Part shown: one piece after another, positions 1 through 14,544 of the stretch
Numbering within the stretch: the first letter of the stretch is position 1
Layout: each line of letters begins with the position of its first letter
DNA from: Ceratodon purpureus
Taxonomy: Eukaryota > Streptophyta > Bryopsida > Pseudoditrichales > Ditrichaceae
Assembly (NCBI GenBank): GCA_014871385.1
Contig: CM026421.1
Span: 9,783,519 to 9,847,518, forward strand
DNA: 64,000 nucleotides
Reading direction: 5' to 3'
The notes under the pieces: model-generated
What the model was told of the DNA's origin: nothing
Databases searched by the model: none
The model's input: only the letters and a program-made list of their open reading frames with translations
Translations under genes and position numbers: made by a program

Positions 1-694
1 AACAAGTTTTTAGCGGAGGGAGGAGTGCTGCTGGTGCTCGCCATTCTACTACATGCAAAGTACAAAAAAGAGTAATGTTTAGAGATATGTGCTTGAAAAT
101 TGCCACTTATCATCCTTGAACCTACTCCCTTCCAGAGATTAAGCTCTGGGCCAACTGAGAGATAAGAACTAAGGAAATGGCTCAAACATTTGTACATATG
201 ATGTTCAACTTCTAATAAGAAATCAATTTTGTACATACATTCCACTCTAACAATTTCAATCCATTCATCAATTTTGGTGTGTAAGCAAGAAAAAATGTTG
301 TAATATACAAACACAAACTGGTTGTGATTGCAATTCCAGCAAGTTTTCAGACTATAACATACAACATACATATGATCACATTTAGACACAATTTCACAAT
401 TTCCTAAGTATAAAACTACTAAAGCATTATAACGATTCTCTGAGTTGTTCACCATTCGACCTACTAAGGAAAGCTTGTTGCAAACATAACTTAGCAAATT
501 ATGAGTGTTGCAATCATTAATTACAGACTTGCTGTAATAATCATTGCTACTCTCATATTCAATCAAACAATCATTTCTAACCATACAACCATTTCTAAAC
601 AAGCATAGAGATTTGATGAAGCAATCATCTATCAACCTAATTCTAATAACTCCTACAATGGACCTAAGTTTAATTACACATGCACAAAGTTGCT
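1..694. other. AT-rich flank, no gene seen
   Basis: I see no convincing reading frame, RNA gene or repeat here. The stretch is AT-rich and probably intergenic or the downstream flank of the minus-strand ORF that ends at 695. Confidence 0.5.
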
Positions 695-3637
695 TCAGCC
701 TTTGGTACATTTCCATACACTGCAGCTGCAGTGTAAGTGGAGGCTCTGAAATCTAATGCAAAAAACAGAAAAAATCTTACCTGAGGTTGGCGTCGATACA
801 CCTCTGCACCCTTGCCGAGTAGCGTTTGACAGCCAGCTCGAATCTCCAATTTGCTTGACAAAACAACTTCTCTCTGCTGTAGTGCAGCCCCGCACAGTGC
901 TTACGCTCCACACAGTGCTCGGGCGCAGCTCGCCTACTGTCCCAGCCGAAGGTGCTCCCTCCTTTGCAGCAGAGGCTGCTCCCGCCGTCAGTGTTGCTCT
1001 CGCCTCCCACCGTCTCTGTTCCTTCTCAGCTGTTGCCGCCGCTACCACCAACGCTCTCGCTCTTCTCGCAACTGCAGCCGCTCTGCTCTCGTTCTTCTCC
1101 GCTCCGCAGGCTGCAGGCAGCGCTTCTCTTCTCGCTGCAGTGGCCGCTCTGCTCTCGCTCTTCTCCGCTCCGCAGGTTGTTAGCAACGCTTCCTTTCTCA
1201 CTGCTGTAGCCGCTCCGCTCTCGTCCTTCTCCGCTCCGCAGGCTGCTGGCAACGCTACCCAAGGTGCAACTGATGCTCCGCTTGTTCCTGCCAAAGCTCC
1301 CGAGGCTGCTGCCGTTGTTGTTTGGGCTGGTCCTTTTGTTGGGGACGACTCCTCTTCTCTCTGCGTCGCCGAAATCCGAACCTCCGATTCTGCCGCGAGC
1401 AGTTCTTCGGCAGCCGTCCCGTTGCTAGTAGCGCCCTCAGGTGCATCTGCTGTGACCCTCGCCGGTTGCAGACGCTCTCTCACCCTCCTACTATTTCTAT
1501 CTTCTGAATGCTTTAGGTTGCTCACGATTGTAACTCTATTGGTGTAGCTAATCTCTCTATGCTCAACAATGAGATTTCTCTCCACAGCTCTGGCGGACTC
1601 TACACAAGGCGCTGAATTACCTGAGACCACTATCGCATGAAAGCATTGACAGCACAAAATGGAGAGGTGGAGGGCATCGGGTTGGGGTGTTTTATATGTG
1701 TTTGTTCTGTTAGGGTTTACTGTTACATCTGTTCTTGTGGTTGTTTTCTGTGGATCATTATTGAAGTTTTCGTGCGGTAATTTGATATTAGGGTTGCATA
1801 AGTAGCAGCAGTAATTAATCTTAGGAGACCTAATTTTTGGTGTTTTATATTCGTTGGATGTTTTCAGAAGGTCATCTAACGGTACTTGTCTTAGGTAAAT
1901 TCTAAATTTGCAGAAGATATTTATGAGGTTTTTGTGGTGCAATTCAGGGGAGTAGGGTTTAGAGAAACTTACCTGTTGATTACCGTTGCAGGGGGAGCTT
2001 GCTTCTGCGAGGCGCCTCCTCATTGCGCATCCGCTGCTCCAGTTCACCCTCTTATTCAAACGCAGGTTGCTGCCCAGCCGGAGCGTTGGAGCTCCCACCT
2101 TGTTATCTAATTCTCTTTTGCGGCTGCTCAGCGTTGCTGCTTGGGAGGCTGGTTTGGCGTTGAGATGCTTCTTGAATTGAATGCTAACATCATTTCGTTT
2201 GTTGTCATGGCGGACACAGGCATGGGGCATGTGTATGAAGTTGGTCGTGTGTTGATCTTTTGTGAAGTATACCAAGTTGTCGTTTTGCTTCAAGCTGGCG
2301 CCCTCCATCCTCTTGACGTTTGGTGCGACTTTGCACGTGATTTGCTGCTGTTCGAAATGCTTGCTCACCCGGTTCTTCTGCCATCCGTGTCTGGTTCGGT
2401 GCTGCCCCTTGCCTGAGTTGAGTCTGAGTCTACGGGGGCTTACTTCCTTCAAATCCGAAGTGGTTGCTTGACAATTCCATTGCATGTGCTGCGGTCCTAG
2501 CAGAGCTTTGCTTCCATTGTTCCTGCTGGTCTTTTCTGCTGGCTCCACTAATGTTTGAGTTTTGTCTGCTGAATTGACATCGTTGATATCTTGGCATCGT
2601 TGCTGAATTGACATCGTTGACATCGTTGACTCCTGTGTGCACACCTGCAGCTGCAACGTTGAATCTTGGAGTTGCTTCTGAATTCGAGCTTGAAGCTGCA
2701 GCATCGCCCCTCGCAGCTGAAAGGTAAGCCTCCACTGTTGTAAACTTGATTTTCGAAGATGCTGCTTTCGTTTCGTAGGCGGCTGATTGGATCGGTGCTG
2801 AAGTCTCTGTCGTGTTGGCTCATGATGCAGGTGGAGGCACATATGCAAGTTGAAGTAGCTTCTTTGTTTGGCCTGGTGGCTGCGGTTGTGATTACCGCAG
2901 GCTTGATCTTTATGTTGGCTGAAGTTGCATGCTGGCGTACTCTTGTAAGCTGGCATAATCTTGTAAGCTGAAGTTGCTCTAAGTTCGATACTGGAATGAT
3001 CTTGTAAGTTGAAGTTGCATGCGTCATGATGCTGGTGTGCTTGCCGCGCTTTGCAGCTGAAGACGATCTCACTATGATCGATGTGTCTTGGGTGAAGCTG
3101 AGTGCTGATTGCTTCGAAAAATGTGCTCTGGCCGTGTGCATGCTTTGTCCGGATCTTGGCACGTAACTCAGGGAGGTTCGGCGACTCCATAAGTTCACTC
3201 AGAGGTTGCTGCTGGTGTTGCTGCTCATGATGATGGTGTTGCTCCTGATGTCGCTTATGATGATGGTGTTGCTGCTCATAGTAACGATGCGCTACAGTAA
3301 CAGTGTCGTAATGTTGATGTTGGTGTCGTGATATTGCGCTGGTGATGTTGCTGCGGTGCTGTTGGTGTTGCTGCGATGATGTTGGTTGCTGCTGTCTGCC
3401 TTCGATTGCTTCGGAGCAGATCTTGTGCCTTGGCGTCGATTGGTAGTTGAGCTGGTCCGATTGGGGATGGTGATGTCCATTGCGTGTGTAGGTGCGCTTG
3501 GTATGGAGGGTGGTGTCCGTTGCTACTTCGACCTTTGCTGCTCTGGAATGAACATGATCTGCAGGTGCTAGAGAGAATGGGGAGATAGAGAGAAAGATGA
3601 AACATGTGAAGATTAAGCTATTTGCAACTGAAAACAT
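695..3637 (-). CDS. Long low-complexity ORF (980 codons) with signal-peptide-like start; function unknown
   Basis: An uninterrupted 980-codon frame starts at an ATG at 3637. The first ~24 residues (MFSVANSLIFTCFIFLSISP...) are hydrophobic and look like a secretory signal peptide. Residues ~110-150 are rich in His and Gln (runs of HHHH and QQQ). The middle is rich in Gln, Ser and Arg with no domain I recognise. Near the C-terminus a roughly 21-residue unit containing CGAEKxES(R/G)AA and ALPAACG is repeated about three times and is followed by Ala-rich sequence. The opposite strand is also open for 263 codons (756-1547), which is common over GC-rich repeats and weakens the case for coding. No introns are needed. 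It could be a secreted low-complexity protein, a transposon-derived ORF or chance. Length and the clean signal-like start favour a real gene only modestly. Confidence 0.35.
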   Translation of the reverse strand: MFSVANSLIFTCFIFLSISPFSLAPADHVHSRAAKVEVATDTTLHTKRTYTRNGHHHPQSDQLNYQSTPRHKICSEAIEGRQQQPTSSQQHQQHRSNITSAISRHQHQHYDTVTVAHRYYEQQHHHHKRHQEQHHHHEQQHQQQPLSELMESPNLPELRAKIRTKHAHGQSTFFEAISTQLHPRHIDHSEIVFSCKARQAHQHHDACNFNLQDHSSIELRATSAYKIMPAYKSTPACNFSQHKDQACGNHNRSHQAKQRSYFNLHMCLHLHHEPTRQRLQHRSNQPPTKRKQHLRKSSLQQWRLTFQLRGAMLQLQARIQKQLQDSTLQLQVCTQESTMSTMSIQQRCQDINDVNSADKTQTLVEPAEKTSRNNGSKALLGPQHMQWNCQATTSDLKEVSPRRLRLNSGKGQHRTRHGWQKNRVSKHFEQQQITCKVAPNVKRMEGASLKQNDNLVYFTKDQHTTNFIHMPHACVRHDNKRNDVSIQFKKHLNAKPASQAATLSSRKRELDNKVGAPTLRLGSNLRLNKRVNWSSGCAMRRRLAEASSPCNGNQQVSFSKPYSPELHHKNLINIFCKFRIYLRQVPLDDLLKTSNEYKTPKIRSPKINYCCYLCNPNIKLPHENFNNDPQKTTTRTDVTVNPNRTNTYKTPQPDALHLSILCCQCFHAIVVSGNSAPCVESARAVERNLIVEHREISYTNRVTIVSNLKHSEDRNSRRVRERLQPARVTADAPEGATSNGTAAEELLAAESEVRISATQREEESSPTKGPAQTTTAAASGALAGTSGASVAPWVALPAACGAEKDESGAATAVRKEALLTTCGAEKSESRAATAARREALPAACGAEKNESRAAAVARRARALVVAAATAEKEQRRWEARATLTAGAASAAKEGAPSAGTVGELRPSTVWSVSTVRGCTTAERSCFVKQIGDSSWLSNATRQGCRGVSTPTSGKIFSVFCIRFQSLHLHCSCSVWKCTKG

Positions 3638-6600
3638 TTTGTAGCTTTAGATCTAGATCTGGGGGGCTAATGGGAGTATGTGCATGCAAGGGTCATAGGG
3701 AGCTCCTTTTCCGTAACAAGAGTTTGAACATAGTTTGCAAATGACAGATCTAGCATGTAAGAAACTGAGCAAAACAAATCTGAACTCCAACAAAGGCCAG
3801 CTCTTCCAGTCACTCCTTGTTCAGAAATGTTCTACCAGCAGTCCTTTACCAGCATTACAATTGTCACAAATCTAAGCAAACCCTTGTGTGATCCCATTCC
3901 AACATTGTGTCCTCTCCTTGCATGTGTGTGTCATTCACTGTCTATGTGAGAAGGGGGATCTCGACAAGCCCAGCACATTGTCGCCCTCTACATCTCAGAA
4001 AACTAACTCCCCATAGCCCCCCTCACCAGAATTTGCGGAGCTCACTCAGTACCCATCTCCTAACTCTGGTTTGAAAAAAAAAAAAACCCTCTGACAAAAA
4101 CATTACCTTCATTCTTCAAAACATCATACTCTAAATATTTACTATATACTTAAGCCAATCCATGGTTCAACATGACAATTTTGAGATTGGACCACAAACA
4201 ATCAAAATATTTAAATACAATAATTTTAAAATTTAAAATTACATTTACTTTTACAAATACTATAATTTTTACTATGTATGTAAGAGTTTTTTTTTACTTT
4301 TACTTGACTCTTGTATCATATGCACAAGAGACCACTACTTACTAGTGTAGGGTATGAATCAAAGCTGGTGATTGTACATTCAAAACAACATGAAATGTCC
4401 AAAGGAACAAAAATTTCTACCCACTTGAAGAGTGCCCTAGAATGTGTTGACAGCAATTTGTATCAAGAAAGTCCTTTGAAAAATACAAAAGTGCCAACTG
4501 ATTATTGCTAGCCTCATTTGATTTCTGATTTCAGAGAAGGAAAATTAAAATTGTAAAATGACATTATGCATGTGGTTCAAATTACACGGTACGTACACAC
4601 GTATTTAATTGTAAAATTATACTGTCATAATAATAAAGCTGACAGAGAAGAATAGGGCTGTGAGTTTCAAACGCAAACTTCTAATCTTCATGTCTAGTAT
4701 TGATAACCGAGCCGAGGTCTCGAGCTGAGAATTGAGCCCTCGTCTCCACAGTCATTCAGACGCTCTCACATCAATGGGATCTCTGGAAACGTCGGCGCTC
4801 CCAATATTGGGAGCGTAGGCATACCCTAGAGGTCCCATAAAAAGGGCTTGTTCTCAAGTGAAACCTTAACTCTACAAATGCTCTACACTTCTTTTTTATC
4901 TCTCCCCTCTTCTTTCTCCTATTACATGCGAGCCTACTACATAAAGTTGAACTTCCCTTGTCCAACACAACAAAACCTCAAATTTATGATTTAAAGGAGA
5001 AGTTTTAGGTGAAGACAATATATTACTCCATTCACAAGTCAAAAGTAGCTTGACTAATAATTTGATTGAAAAAAAGCACCAAGAGAAGTGTAGAAAAGGC
5101 ACAAAATTAGGGTTAAAAATGGGCAGAGTCTATCCGGTTTACTCGCTTAAAGCAGAAGTTCAAAGTGGAAAGAAAAAGTTACTTCAAGTTGTTATATTTA
5201 GATGTCAAAAAAAGCTTGACTACTCTTAAGAGATCGGAGAGAGGTGGAGAGCCATCAAAAAATTAGTGTTACAAATAACACAAGTCCATTACCACTTTTT
5301 ATACCCGTACCCCGGTTTAATCTAAGAAACTCCTCGTTCGAAGTTTGGGCTGATAAGTTATAACCTTTCTATTATCGTCTTAAATACCGCCTTAGAGCAT
5401 CCCTAGTAAGTCTGTAAGTCTGTAAGCTTGTAAGCCTGTACGTTGTTCTCCCAAATCTAAGTGTCTTTCCAAAGCAAAACATTCCAAAACCGTTTCAGGT
5501 TTACAAGTTTGCCCCCAAAAAACCTTCCAAAACCAAGATTCAACCTGTAAAATACAAGCTTACAAGCTTAAATACAGACTTGGGCTGAACCACAATTCAT
5601 GTCTTTCCACTTCTTTCCGCTTTCAGGTTTACAGTACAAGCCATACTGGAGATGCTCTTAATCATTTGGAGCCCAGGGAACCATAATGTGGTTGGGAAAC
5701 TCAATTGGAGATGAATATCTTGAAATCCAAAATGAATTTGCTCTCGATTATACCTGTTCAGATTTACGTTCTTCTCATAGGCTCATAATGCAACAATCAG
5801 ATCTCAATTTGGAGTAGTGTAGAGGGTCCAAATCGATAAGAATACATCATTGTAGCAATATACGGCAACGAAAAGAAAGGTGGAATTGAAAAGAATACGG
5901 AGAAGAGAGTACAAAAGATAAGGGTCTTGGTGGGATGAACTTTGTTCATGAAGAAAGTTTTAGTCCATGAGTGGTTGTTTCCGTTGACATTGTAAATGTA
6001 GATGGATGATTCTCTAGAAAAAGAAGTGATGTGGCATTGGAGTAAGGCTAAAGATGATTGCCATAACAATACACATCCTTATCCATACGGTATTACAGTA
6101 ATATTGTACATGTAGTGTATTTAGAGGAAATACAGTAGATTTGGGGTTTTTTATTTACTTTTTTTCTTTTCTGCCTACATTCTAATTCTTCAACCGTTGT
6201 GGATTGCATTACATTTGAGTCATGTCAATGAGGCCTAGTGTACAAAAAACATACTAAACTGTATACTATTTTCATGCCTAATCCTTAAAAATCCTCTAAA
6301 TCTTTTACTAATTTAACACATATATATTTTTGATTTATCCTAAAGATGTTAACATGGGACATAGCTGAACCGCTATTTTACTAAATTTAGAAATTTATTC
6401 CGAGATTTATGGAGTTCCAAACTTACACCCCTTGATAAAATGCACAAAATTGCAATCTTACTGTCCTCCATATACGGATTATACACTTCAAGTTCCCACG
6501 GTTGGATTAGGTCCATGTTTTGCCCATAGTATTCTACTACCCTTAGCTCCAGTACTATACGGTTAGATATACAGCAGTATGAACCTATTTTTGTATATTC

Positions 6601-7238
6601 TAGTAATAGTGCAGAAAACGAGAAAAAACAGAGTTGCTGGAAAAAAACCCTGGGCTCCAAAGGGTTATATAGTAGGAATACCCGGTTCAATGAAAGTTCC
6701 CTTTCTCCCAAACATCGGAGGCTGACCCAAACAGGCTCTTTCACAGCCCAAGTGGCAAAGTTCTAACATTCCAACCCACGGTGGGCAAAACCGCGCCCTG
6801 TAAAACCACCACATCATCACCTGAAACGCCAGGCGAAAATACAGGCCCGCCCGGTGGTCATGCCCCGCCCCATTCAACCCACCCCGCCACCAAACCCAAA
6901 ACCCAAAACAACCACTGCACCCAAAACCAACCACATCTAATCGACTCATAGATCTTTCTCCTGTATCTCTGTATCTCCATAGTGCAAGATATATCCGGTT
7001 TTGGGAACACAAATAACGTCTTTGGGGCACTGTAACGGATTTGTATCACCATCCCCAGAACTAGCGATTTGAAGCTCGCCAGCGTCGCAGCAGCAGCAGC
7101 AATTCTGCTTCGGATCACCGATCAGGTTGCGCCAGGCGTTCACAACAAGCATTCCAATCGATCAAGCAATCGGTGTTTTGTCTCCAGCAGGTTCTTGAGT
7201 TCGAATTTCAGCTCTCTTTTGTGTGTGCTGTTGCAAGT
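3638..7238. other. Intergenic region upstream of COQ5
   Basis: No protein-coding gene is supported. Short frames on both strands look like chance. The stretch contains one MITE-like insert (5392-5660). Its last few hundred bases must hold the COQ5 promoter and 5' UTR, but I see no clear TATA box. A short GCA-type run lies near 7085-7105. Confidence 0.5.
5392..5660. mobile_element. MITE-like insert with inverted ends
   Basis: The left end reads TTAGAGCATCCCTAGTA. The right end (5644-5660) is its imperfect reverse complement, TACTGGAGATGCTCTTA. The ~270 bp interior has repeated AAGTCTGTAAG-like words and no ORF. Ends of the GAGCATCTCC type are common on small non-autonomous plant elements. I could not find a convincing target-site duplication, so family assignment is open. 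Confidence 0.5.
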
Positions 7239-10516
<3,278 letters not shown>

Positions 10517-10867
10517 GCTCAAAACCGCATTTTAGTGGGTTGAAGTTCTGAAGCTTTTAGATGGTGCGTAGATGAACTCACACCAGTAGAGGAAACGAAG
10601 CCGAAGGAGCCTGGTTAGATGCGATTATTTTCAAATTCATCCTAGCCACTATCCTCCGCTGTGTAAAGAAAATTCAGTAGCAGGGACAGAGTGTTTAGGA
10701 CATCTGGTCATTACCATGCCTTCGATCATCATAAATTTTAGGTTCACAAGCCACTGTTAAAAAAAAGAAAACTAAGCTGTCTCCGGTGCTGTCATATCTG
10801 CTCACAGATAATTACGCCAATCACCCAATGGTATAATTTTCTACGCACCGGCCGAAAAAAGTAAAAT

Positions 10868-10941
10868 TGTCTGATCCCAGGTTCGAACTGGGGACCTCTA
10901 GTGTGTGAGACTAGCGTGATGACCGACTACACCAACCAGAC
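10868..10941 (-). tRNA. tRNA-Val (anticodon CAC)
   Basis: On the minus strand the 74-nt sequence begins GTCTGGTTGGTGTAGT and has a D-arm with GGTCATC. The anticodon loop CTCACAC has CAC at its centre. The T-arm/loop reads ccagTTCGAActgg and the 3' acceptor strand pairs with the 5' end. It matches eukaryotic cytosolic tRNA-Val, has no intron and does not encode CCA. Confidence 0.93.
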
Positions 10942-11307
10942 GCATCAGGGTGGTATCAGGATATCCGGATATCTCGAAGGCGGATATCGAATTCTCATCC
11001 CTTACTGATAGCTGTGTTCGATGCAAGGGTTTTATTCAGCAGCTCAGTGAGCTTGACATTATTTGGTGGTCGCAGCCCACAAGGAATATGCAGCGTCGGT
11101 TGCATGCACATGACTTTTCATGCGGAGCGATTAGGAGTCCGCCTGGTGTATGAGTGTGTGCCAACCACTTGGCTGCCACGTTGTTTATCCGCTTTGAAGT
11201 CCTCAACCACATCGTCCGGACTCCGGAGCAGTGCGGCAGTGCTTTCAGAATGTCTTGTGCATGTTCAAAGGCTCCCACCAACGTGCTTCTGTTTTGAGTT
11301 GAGAAAT

Positions 11308-11669
11308 CCTTTTAAGGTAGAGATGGGTATTCCCGTGAGTTTAAGCCATTCAGCATATTTGGGATTGAGAAAACTATGGGGATAAAATTTATACAAATAG
11401 AAGTTAGGTCAAAAATCACAAATCTGATTTTTTAATATTTTTTTTGAAATTTATCAAATTTTCATGAATATTTGAAGTGCAACATTGTAGACCACTATTT
11501 CCGTGAGTAGGTATATGCAATACAAAGATTCTTGCATGGAGAACATGATAGGTTGTTGTACAATCTGCTGAGTGTGGTAGTCAGGTGCTGTCTGCTCAGA
11601 TATTGGTGCACTGATAGGCCACGGAATTAGAACCCTGACGGGAATACCCATCTCTACCTTAGATCAGAA
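11308..11669. mobile_element. MITE with 23-bp perfect inverted repeats and 10-bp target duplication
   Basis: The 23-bp segment at 11314-11336 (AAGGTAGAGATGGGTATTCC + CGT) is repeated exactly, inverted, at 11639-11661. The flanks GTTGAGAAAT at 11298-11307 and 11670-11679 are identical direct 10-mers and read as the target-site duplication. A 9-10 bp duplication fits a Mutator-type non-autonomous element. There is no ORF inside. Confidence 0.8.
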
Positions 11670-12493
11670 GTTGAGAAATGCAATAAGATAGGTAGGACCT
11701 TTAGAAACAAATAGTTTATGCCCAAAACCCTTGGACCACAGGATTGGGAGGGGGAGGGGTGGTCCAAGATTGTGCCATTATTATTATGTTGGAGTAGGCC
11801 TACTTGATCTTGGGGGCTCATTGGATAATTTTAGGTCGGAATCCCCAAATTTAACCCCAAAAAAAATCAAAATAAGCTTTGGGAGTCGAAATTAGGTAGG
11901 GTTGGAAAAAATGAATCCAACCGAGCATGCGATTCGAGCTACATTTATTGGGAGAAATAAAGAGATGTATATCCTTTTCTCTATAAGTTTACCTCAAGAT
12001 ACTTACTTGAAATACATAATATATGTCTAATAATGGAGTAAGTATCAAATTAATAAGATCATTGGATGAGGTGGCATGAATAACCATTAGATTGAAAATG
12101 GCTAAAATCAAGTGTGTTTAGTATCACCTCATACTATGCATTGCACCAATTAAACCATGCATTTTCTCTTTTACAGTTCACAATGTCAATCCAAGTTGAA
12201 TTGCACTTCAATATGTCAATTGTAACTCTAGCACCAACAAACAAGACACCTAGTTCAATAAACGAAATATGGCAATAGCATTTGGTGCATCCGCATTTAC
12301 ATCGTTCGTCCTCAAATTCAATTCCAATCCGGATTCTAAATTTCGTGCATTAGGCGACCAACTCAATGAGCAAGTTGTGGCTAAAGGGCATAATTTGTTC
12401 ACAGTAGTGTCGCTTACCACTAAAACCAAATTGATGCAAGCGCACAAAGTAGCTATACACTAAATATCTTTTCATCACTTAAAATACAAGTCA

Positions 12494-12579
12494 ATTCTAT
12501 GAGCATTAATGTTGCCCATGATGAAGCTAGAAGAAAATTCTATGAGCATTAATGTTGCCCATGATGAAGCTAGAAGAAA
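12494..12579. repeat. 43-bp perfect tandem duplication
   Basis: The unit starting ATTCTATGAGCATTAATG at 12494 is repeated immediately at 12537 without a mismatch, suggesting a recent slippage or duplication event. No coding role is seen. Confidence 0.9.
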
Positions 12580-13051
12580 ACTAGGCAATACTAATCTTCT
12601 TCTTTGGAAATCAAACCCAAAACCAATACCAACAAGTATATGACCATACTTTAAAACTCAAAATGACCAAAGCTCCATAATTACAAATTCCAATCCAAAT
12701 ATTTCATAGACAACAAATCCAACATACATCATGTCAATGAAATTGACCTACTTTGACAACATGGTATGATAACTTTGCACACCACACATAGAAAATATAT
12801 AAAATCTACCAAAACAATAAGCACCTAATTCCAAATCTAATTTTCAATGTATCATGTAAAGAAAGTCAAAACTTACAATATCAACACATGCAAGTCGGAC
12901 AGAAAGCACTCTAATATTATCAACCTCAAACCTTAACCTCAAATTCCTATTATCCAACCCACAAACCATATCACCTATTCTACAACCCATATCTACTAAC
13001 CGGCAACCTATACCTTGTAAGGAAAGTAAAAATCTACCATATGAATATGCA

Positions 13052-13400
13052 CACTACAACAAATCCAGCCCAATGTGACTGGGTTTTATGACTGTAATAG
13101 GGCATAAACCAAAATGTGACTTATACTGTTTCCAGTCATTTTGAGTCAGTCGCTCCGGACAATCTGACTAGCGGTCACATCGGCCATTTTTTGTTCCCGA
13201 TACTGCGTTCCCATGGGGTTTTGGGACCTCGAGTAGGGACCTGCTCTGGGACTTGGGAAAGTATGACTCTATAGAGTCATATACTGGCGACGATATGTAG
13301 TCATGACAATGGTATCCATGACTAGCTGGAGTGAAAATATATGACTTTACGGAGTCACAATACAAACTGAAACTCTTGATTTGCATGACTAGTTGTAGTG
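13052..13400. mobile_element. CACTA-like non-autonomous element
   Basis: The left end CACTACAACAAAT and right end CTAGTTGTAGTG are inverted and start with the CACTACAA typical of En/Spm (CACTA) elements. The 349-bp interior holds several ATGACT..AGTCAT mini-palindromes and no ORF. I do not see a 3-bp target duplication (left GCA, right ATT). It lies 33 bp from the left end of element A. Confidence 0.6.
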
Positions 13401-13433
13401 ATTGTTTAGTCATCAACTGAATAATTTTATTAC

Positions 13434-13450
13434 GGGGAAAGGTCGTATGT

Positions 13451-13482
<32 letters not shown>

Positions 13483-13500
13483 AGAAACCGGAGAGCAGAA
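13434..13500 (+). repeat. Left terminal repeat of element A with GAGCGGA array
   Basis: GGGGAAAGGTCGTATGTG is followed by four perfect GAGCGGA-type heptamers and then GAGCAGA variants. The same arrangement occurs inverted at the right end and at both ends of element B. Confidence 0.8.
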
Positions 13501-13670
13501 AATTGGAAATTTTAGGACTAGTTCAGGGTTTAGTGTCGCCTTAGACTGCGCATTTTAAGCTCATATTTTGAAATATTTTTAAGAGATGTCACCCTAGGTT
13601 TAGGGTGTTGTGAACACATCCGCATAAAAAAAGATGTCACATGTGGAGACATACTCTCTTTCTAGTACAA

Positions 13671-13700
13671 AAATTAGGGCTGACGTCATCATGACCTCAT
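13671..13700 (+). promoter_or_regulatory. Subterminal TGACGTCA block conserved between elements A and B
   Basis: AAATTAGGGC followed by TGACGTCA (13681-13688) and then ATGACCTCAT. Element B has the matching AAATTAGGGCTGATGTCATG with TGACGTCA at 33774-33781. Both blocks lie about 235 bp inside the left terminus. TGACGTCA is the palindromic CRE/as-1 type site bound by plant TGA/bZIP factors. A regulatory or transposase-accessory role is inferred. Confidence 0.5.
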
Positions 13701-14022
13701 GATTTAGAGGTTGTATACCATCCCCTCCATATCTAAACCCTTCCATACCTTTGAACCTGCTTGCACATTATCATCCACCAAAATCAACACAAAAAGTAAC
13801 TTCCAATTATGCTTGAAACCTGATAACAAAATGCAATGGACATACCACATACTAAGCAATTAGCTAAGAAACTTGCGGATCCAGAACAATGAAGGCGCAT
13901 GCTCTCATCTTGTTCAATTGTGCCTCTCCATTAATTGATGATGAAACTTGTACATGAAATTGGCCGACCGGCGCTAGCACAATAGGGACAAATCTGGTCT
14001 TTAATTACAAGCTACACCAAAG

Positions 14023-14292
14023 CTAGGACAAGCTAAATCTAGAAGAACCCCGGATACGGGTTAGCTCTGCGGATGGCGGCTCCCAGGTGTACTTGCAGAT
14101 GTCGACAAGTCGAGAAAACGCAACGCCTGCCTCATAGTTCCAAATTGCAGTGAGGTCCTTGGAGTACACGATGTTCTCCCTCAGAATTCGAGAGTACTCC
14201 TCCACCTCAGCCTCAATCACCAGAATGACTCCGATGAAACGCACGTCCCCAAAGAAGCTCTTCATCTCCACCTCCGACTGCGGCCGCTCCAT
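14023..14292 (-). CDS. Small protein (89 aa), unknown function
   Basis: The ATG at 14292 (start MERPQSEVEMKSFFGDVRFI) opens an 89-residue frame ending in a TAG. The region V-R-F-I-G-V-I-L-V-I-E-A-E-V-E-E looks like a beta strand followed by a helix. I recognise no family. The case for a gene rests on its promoter: a TATA sequence at the centre of a perfect GC-rich palindrome (14411-14437) lies ~120 bp upstream, followed by a C/T-rich leader like the one before the plus-strand gene at 15480. It is nested in the left part of element A and transcribed away from the hairpin array. Confidence 0.5.
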   Translation of the reverse strand: MERPQSEVEMKSFFGDVRFIGVILVIEAEVEEYSRILRENIVYSKDLTAIWNYEAGVAFSRLVDICKYTWEPPSAELTRIRGSSRFSLS

Positions 14293-14410
14293 CCTGAAGT
14301 TCGAAAAAACTAAAAGAGAATCAAAGAGGGAGAAGAATGAGAGGAGGGGAGAGCAGAGAAAGGAGAGAGTATGAGAAGGGAGGGAGGAGAGATTGTGAGG
14401 AATGGGGAGG

Positions 14411-14437
14411 AGGGGCGCCCTTATAAAGGGCGCCCCT
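14411..14437 (-). promoter_or_regulatory. TATA box inside a perfect 12-bp-arm GC palindrome
   Basis: Arms AGGGGCGCCCTT and AAGGGCGCCCCT are perfect inverted repeats around a central ATA, so the minus strand reads CTTTATAAGGG. It lies about 120 bp upstream of the ATG at 14292 with a C/T-rich leader between. Confidence 0.6.
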
Positions 14438-14510
14438 CTCACCCAGGGTTAGGTCAGAGAAGGGGGCGCCGCAAGGGGCGCCCCCCTCACCCAGGGTTAG
14501 GTCAGGGTGA

Positions 14511-14536
14511 GAGGGCCCCTTCATAAAGGGGCCCTC
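14511..14536. repeat. GC palindrome with CATA centre
   Basis: Arms GAGGGCCCCTT and AAGGGGCCCTC (11 bp, perfect) flank CATA. It resembles the TATA-centred palindrome at 14411 and may be a relic promoter. Confidence 0.55.
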
Positions 14537-14544
14537 TCACCATG

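Larger units (their letters stand above)
10942..13433. other. Non-coding stretch with small inserts
   Basis: No gene is supported. It contains two structured inserts (11308-11669 and 13052-13400) and a 43-bp perfect tandem duplication (12494-12579). The remainder is AT-rich with no frame I would defend. Confidence 0.6.

Noticed and set aside
6373..7152. Minus-strand ORFs of 86-123 codons upstream of COQ5
   Set aside because: Overlapping in several frames, no domain, no splice logic; likely chance in the promoter region.
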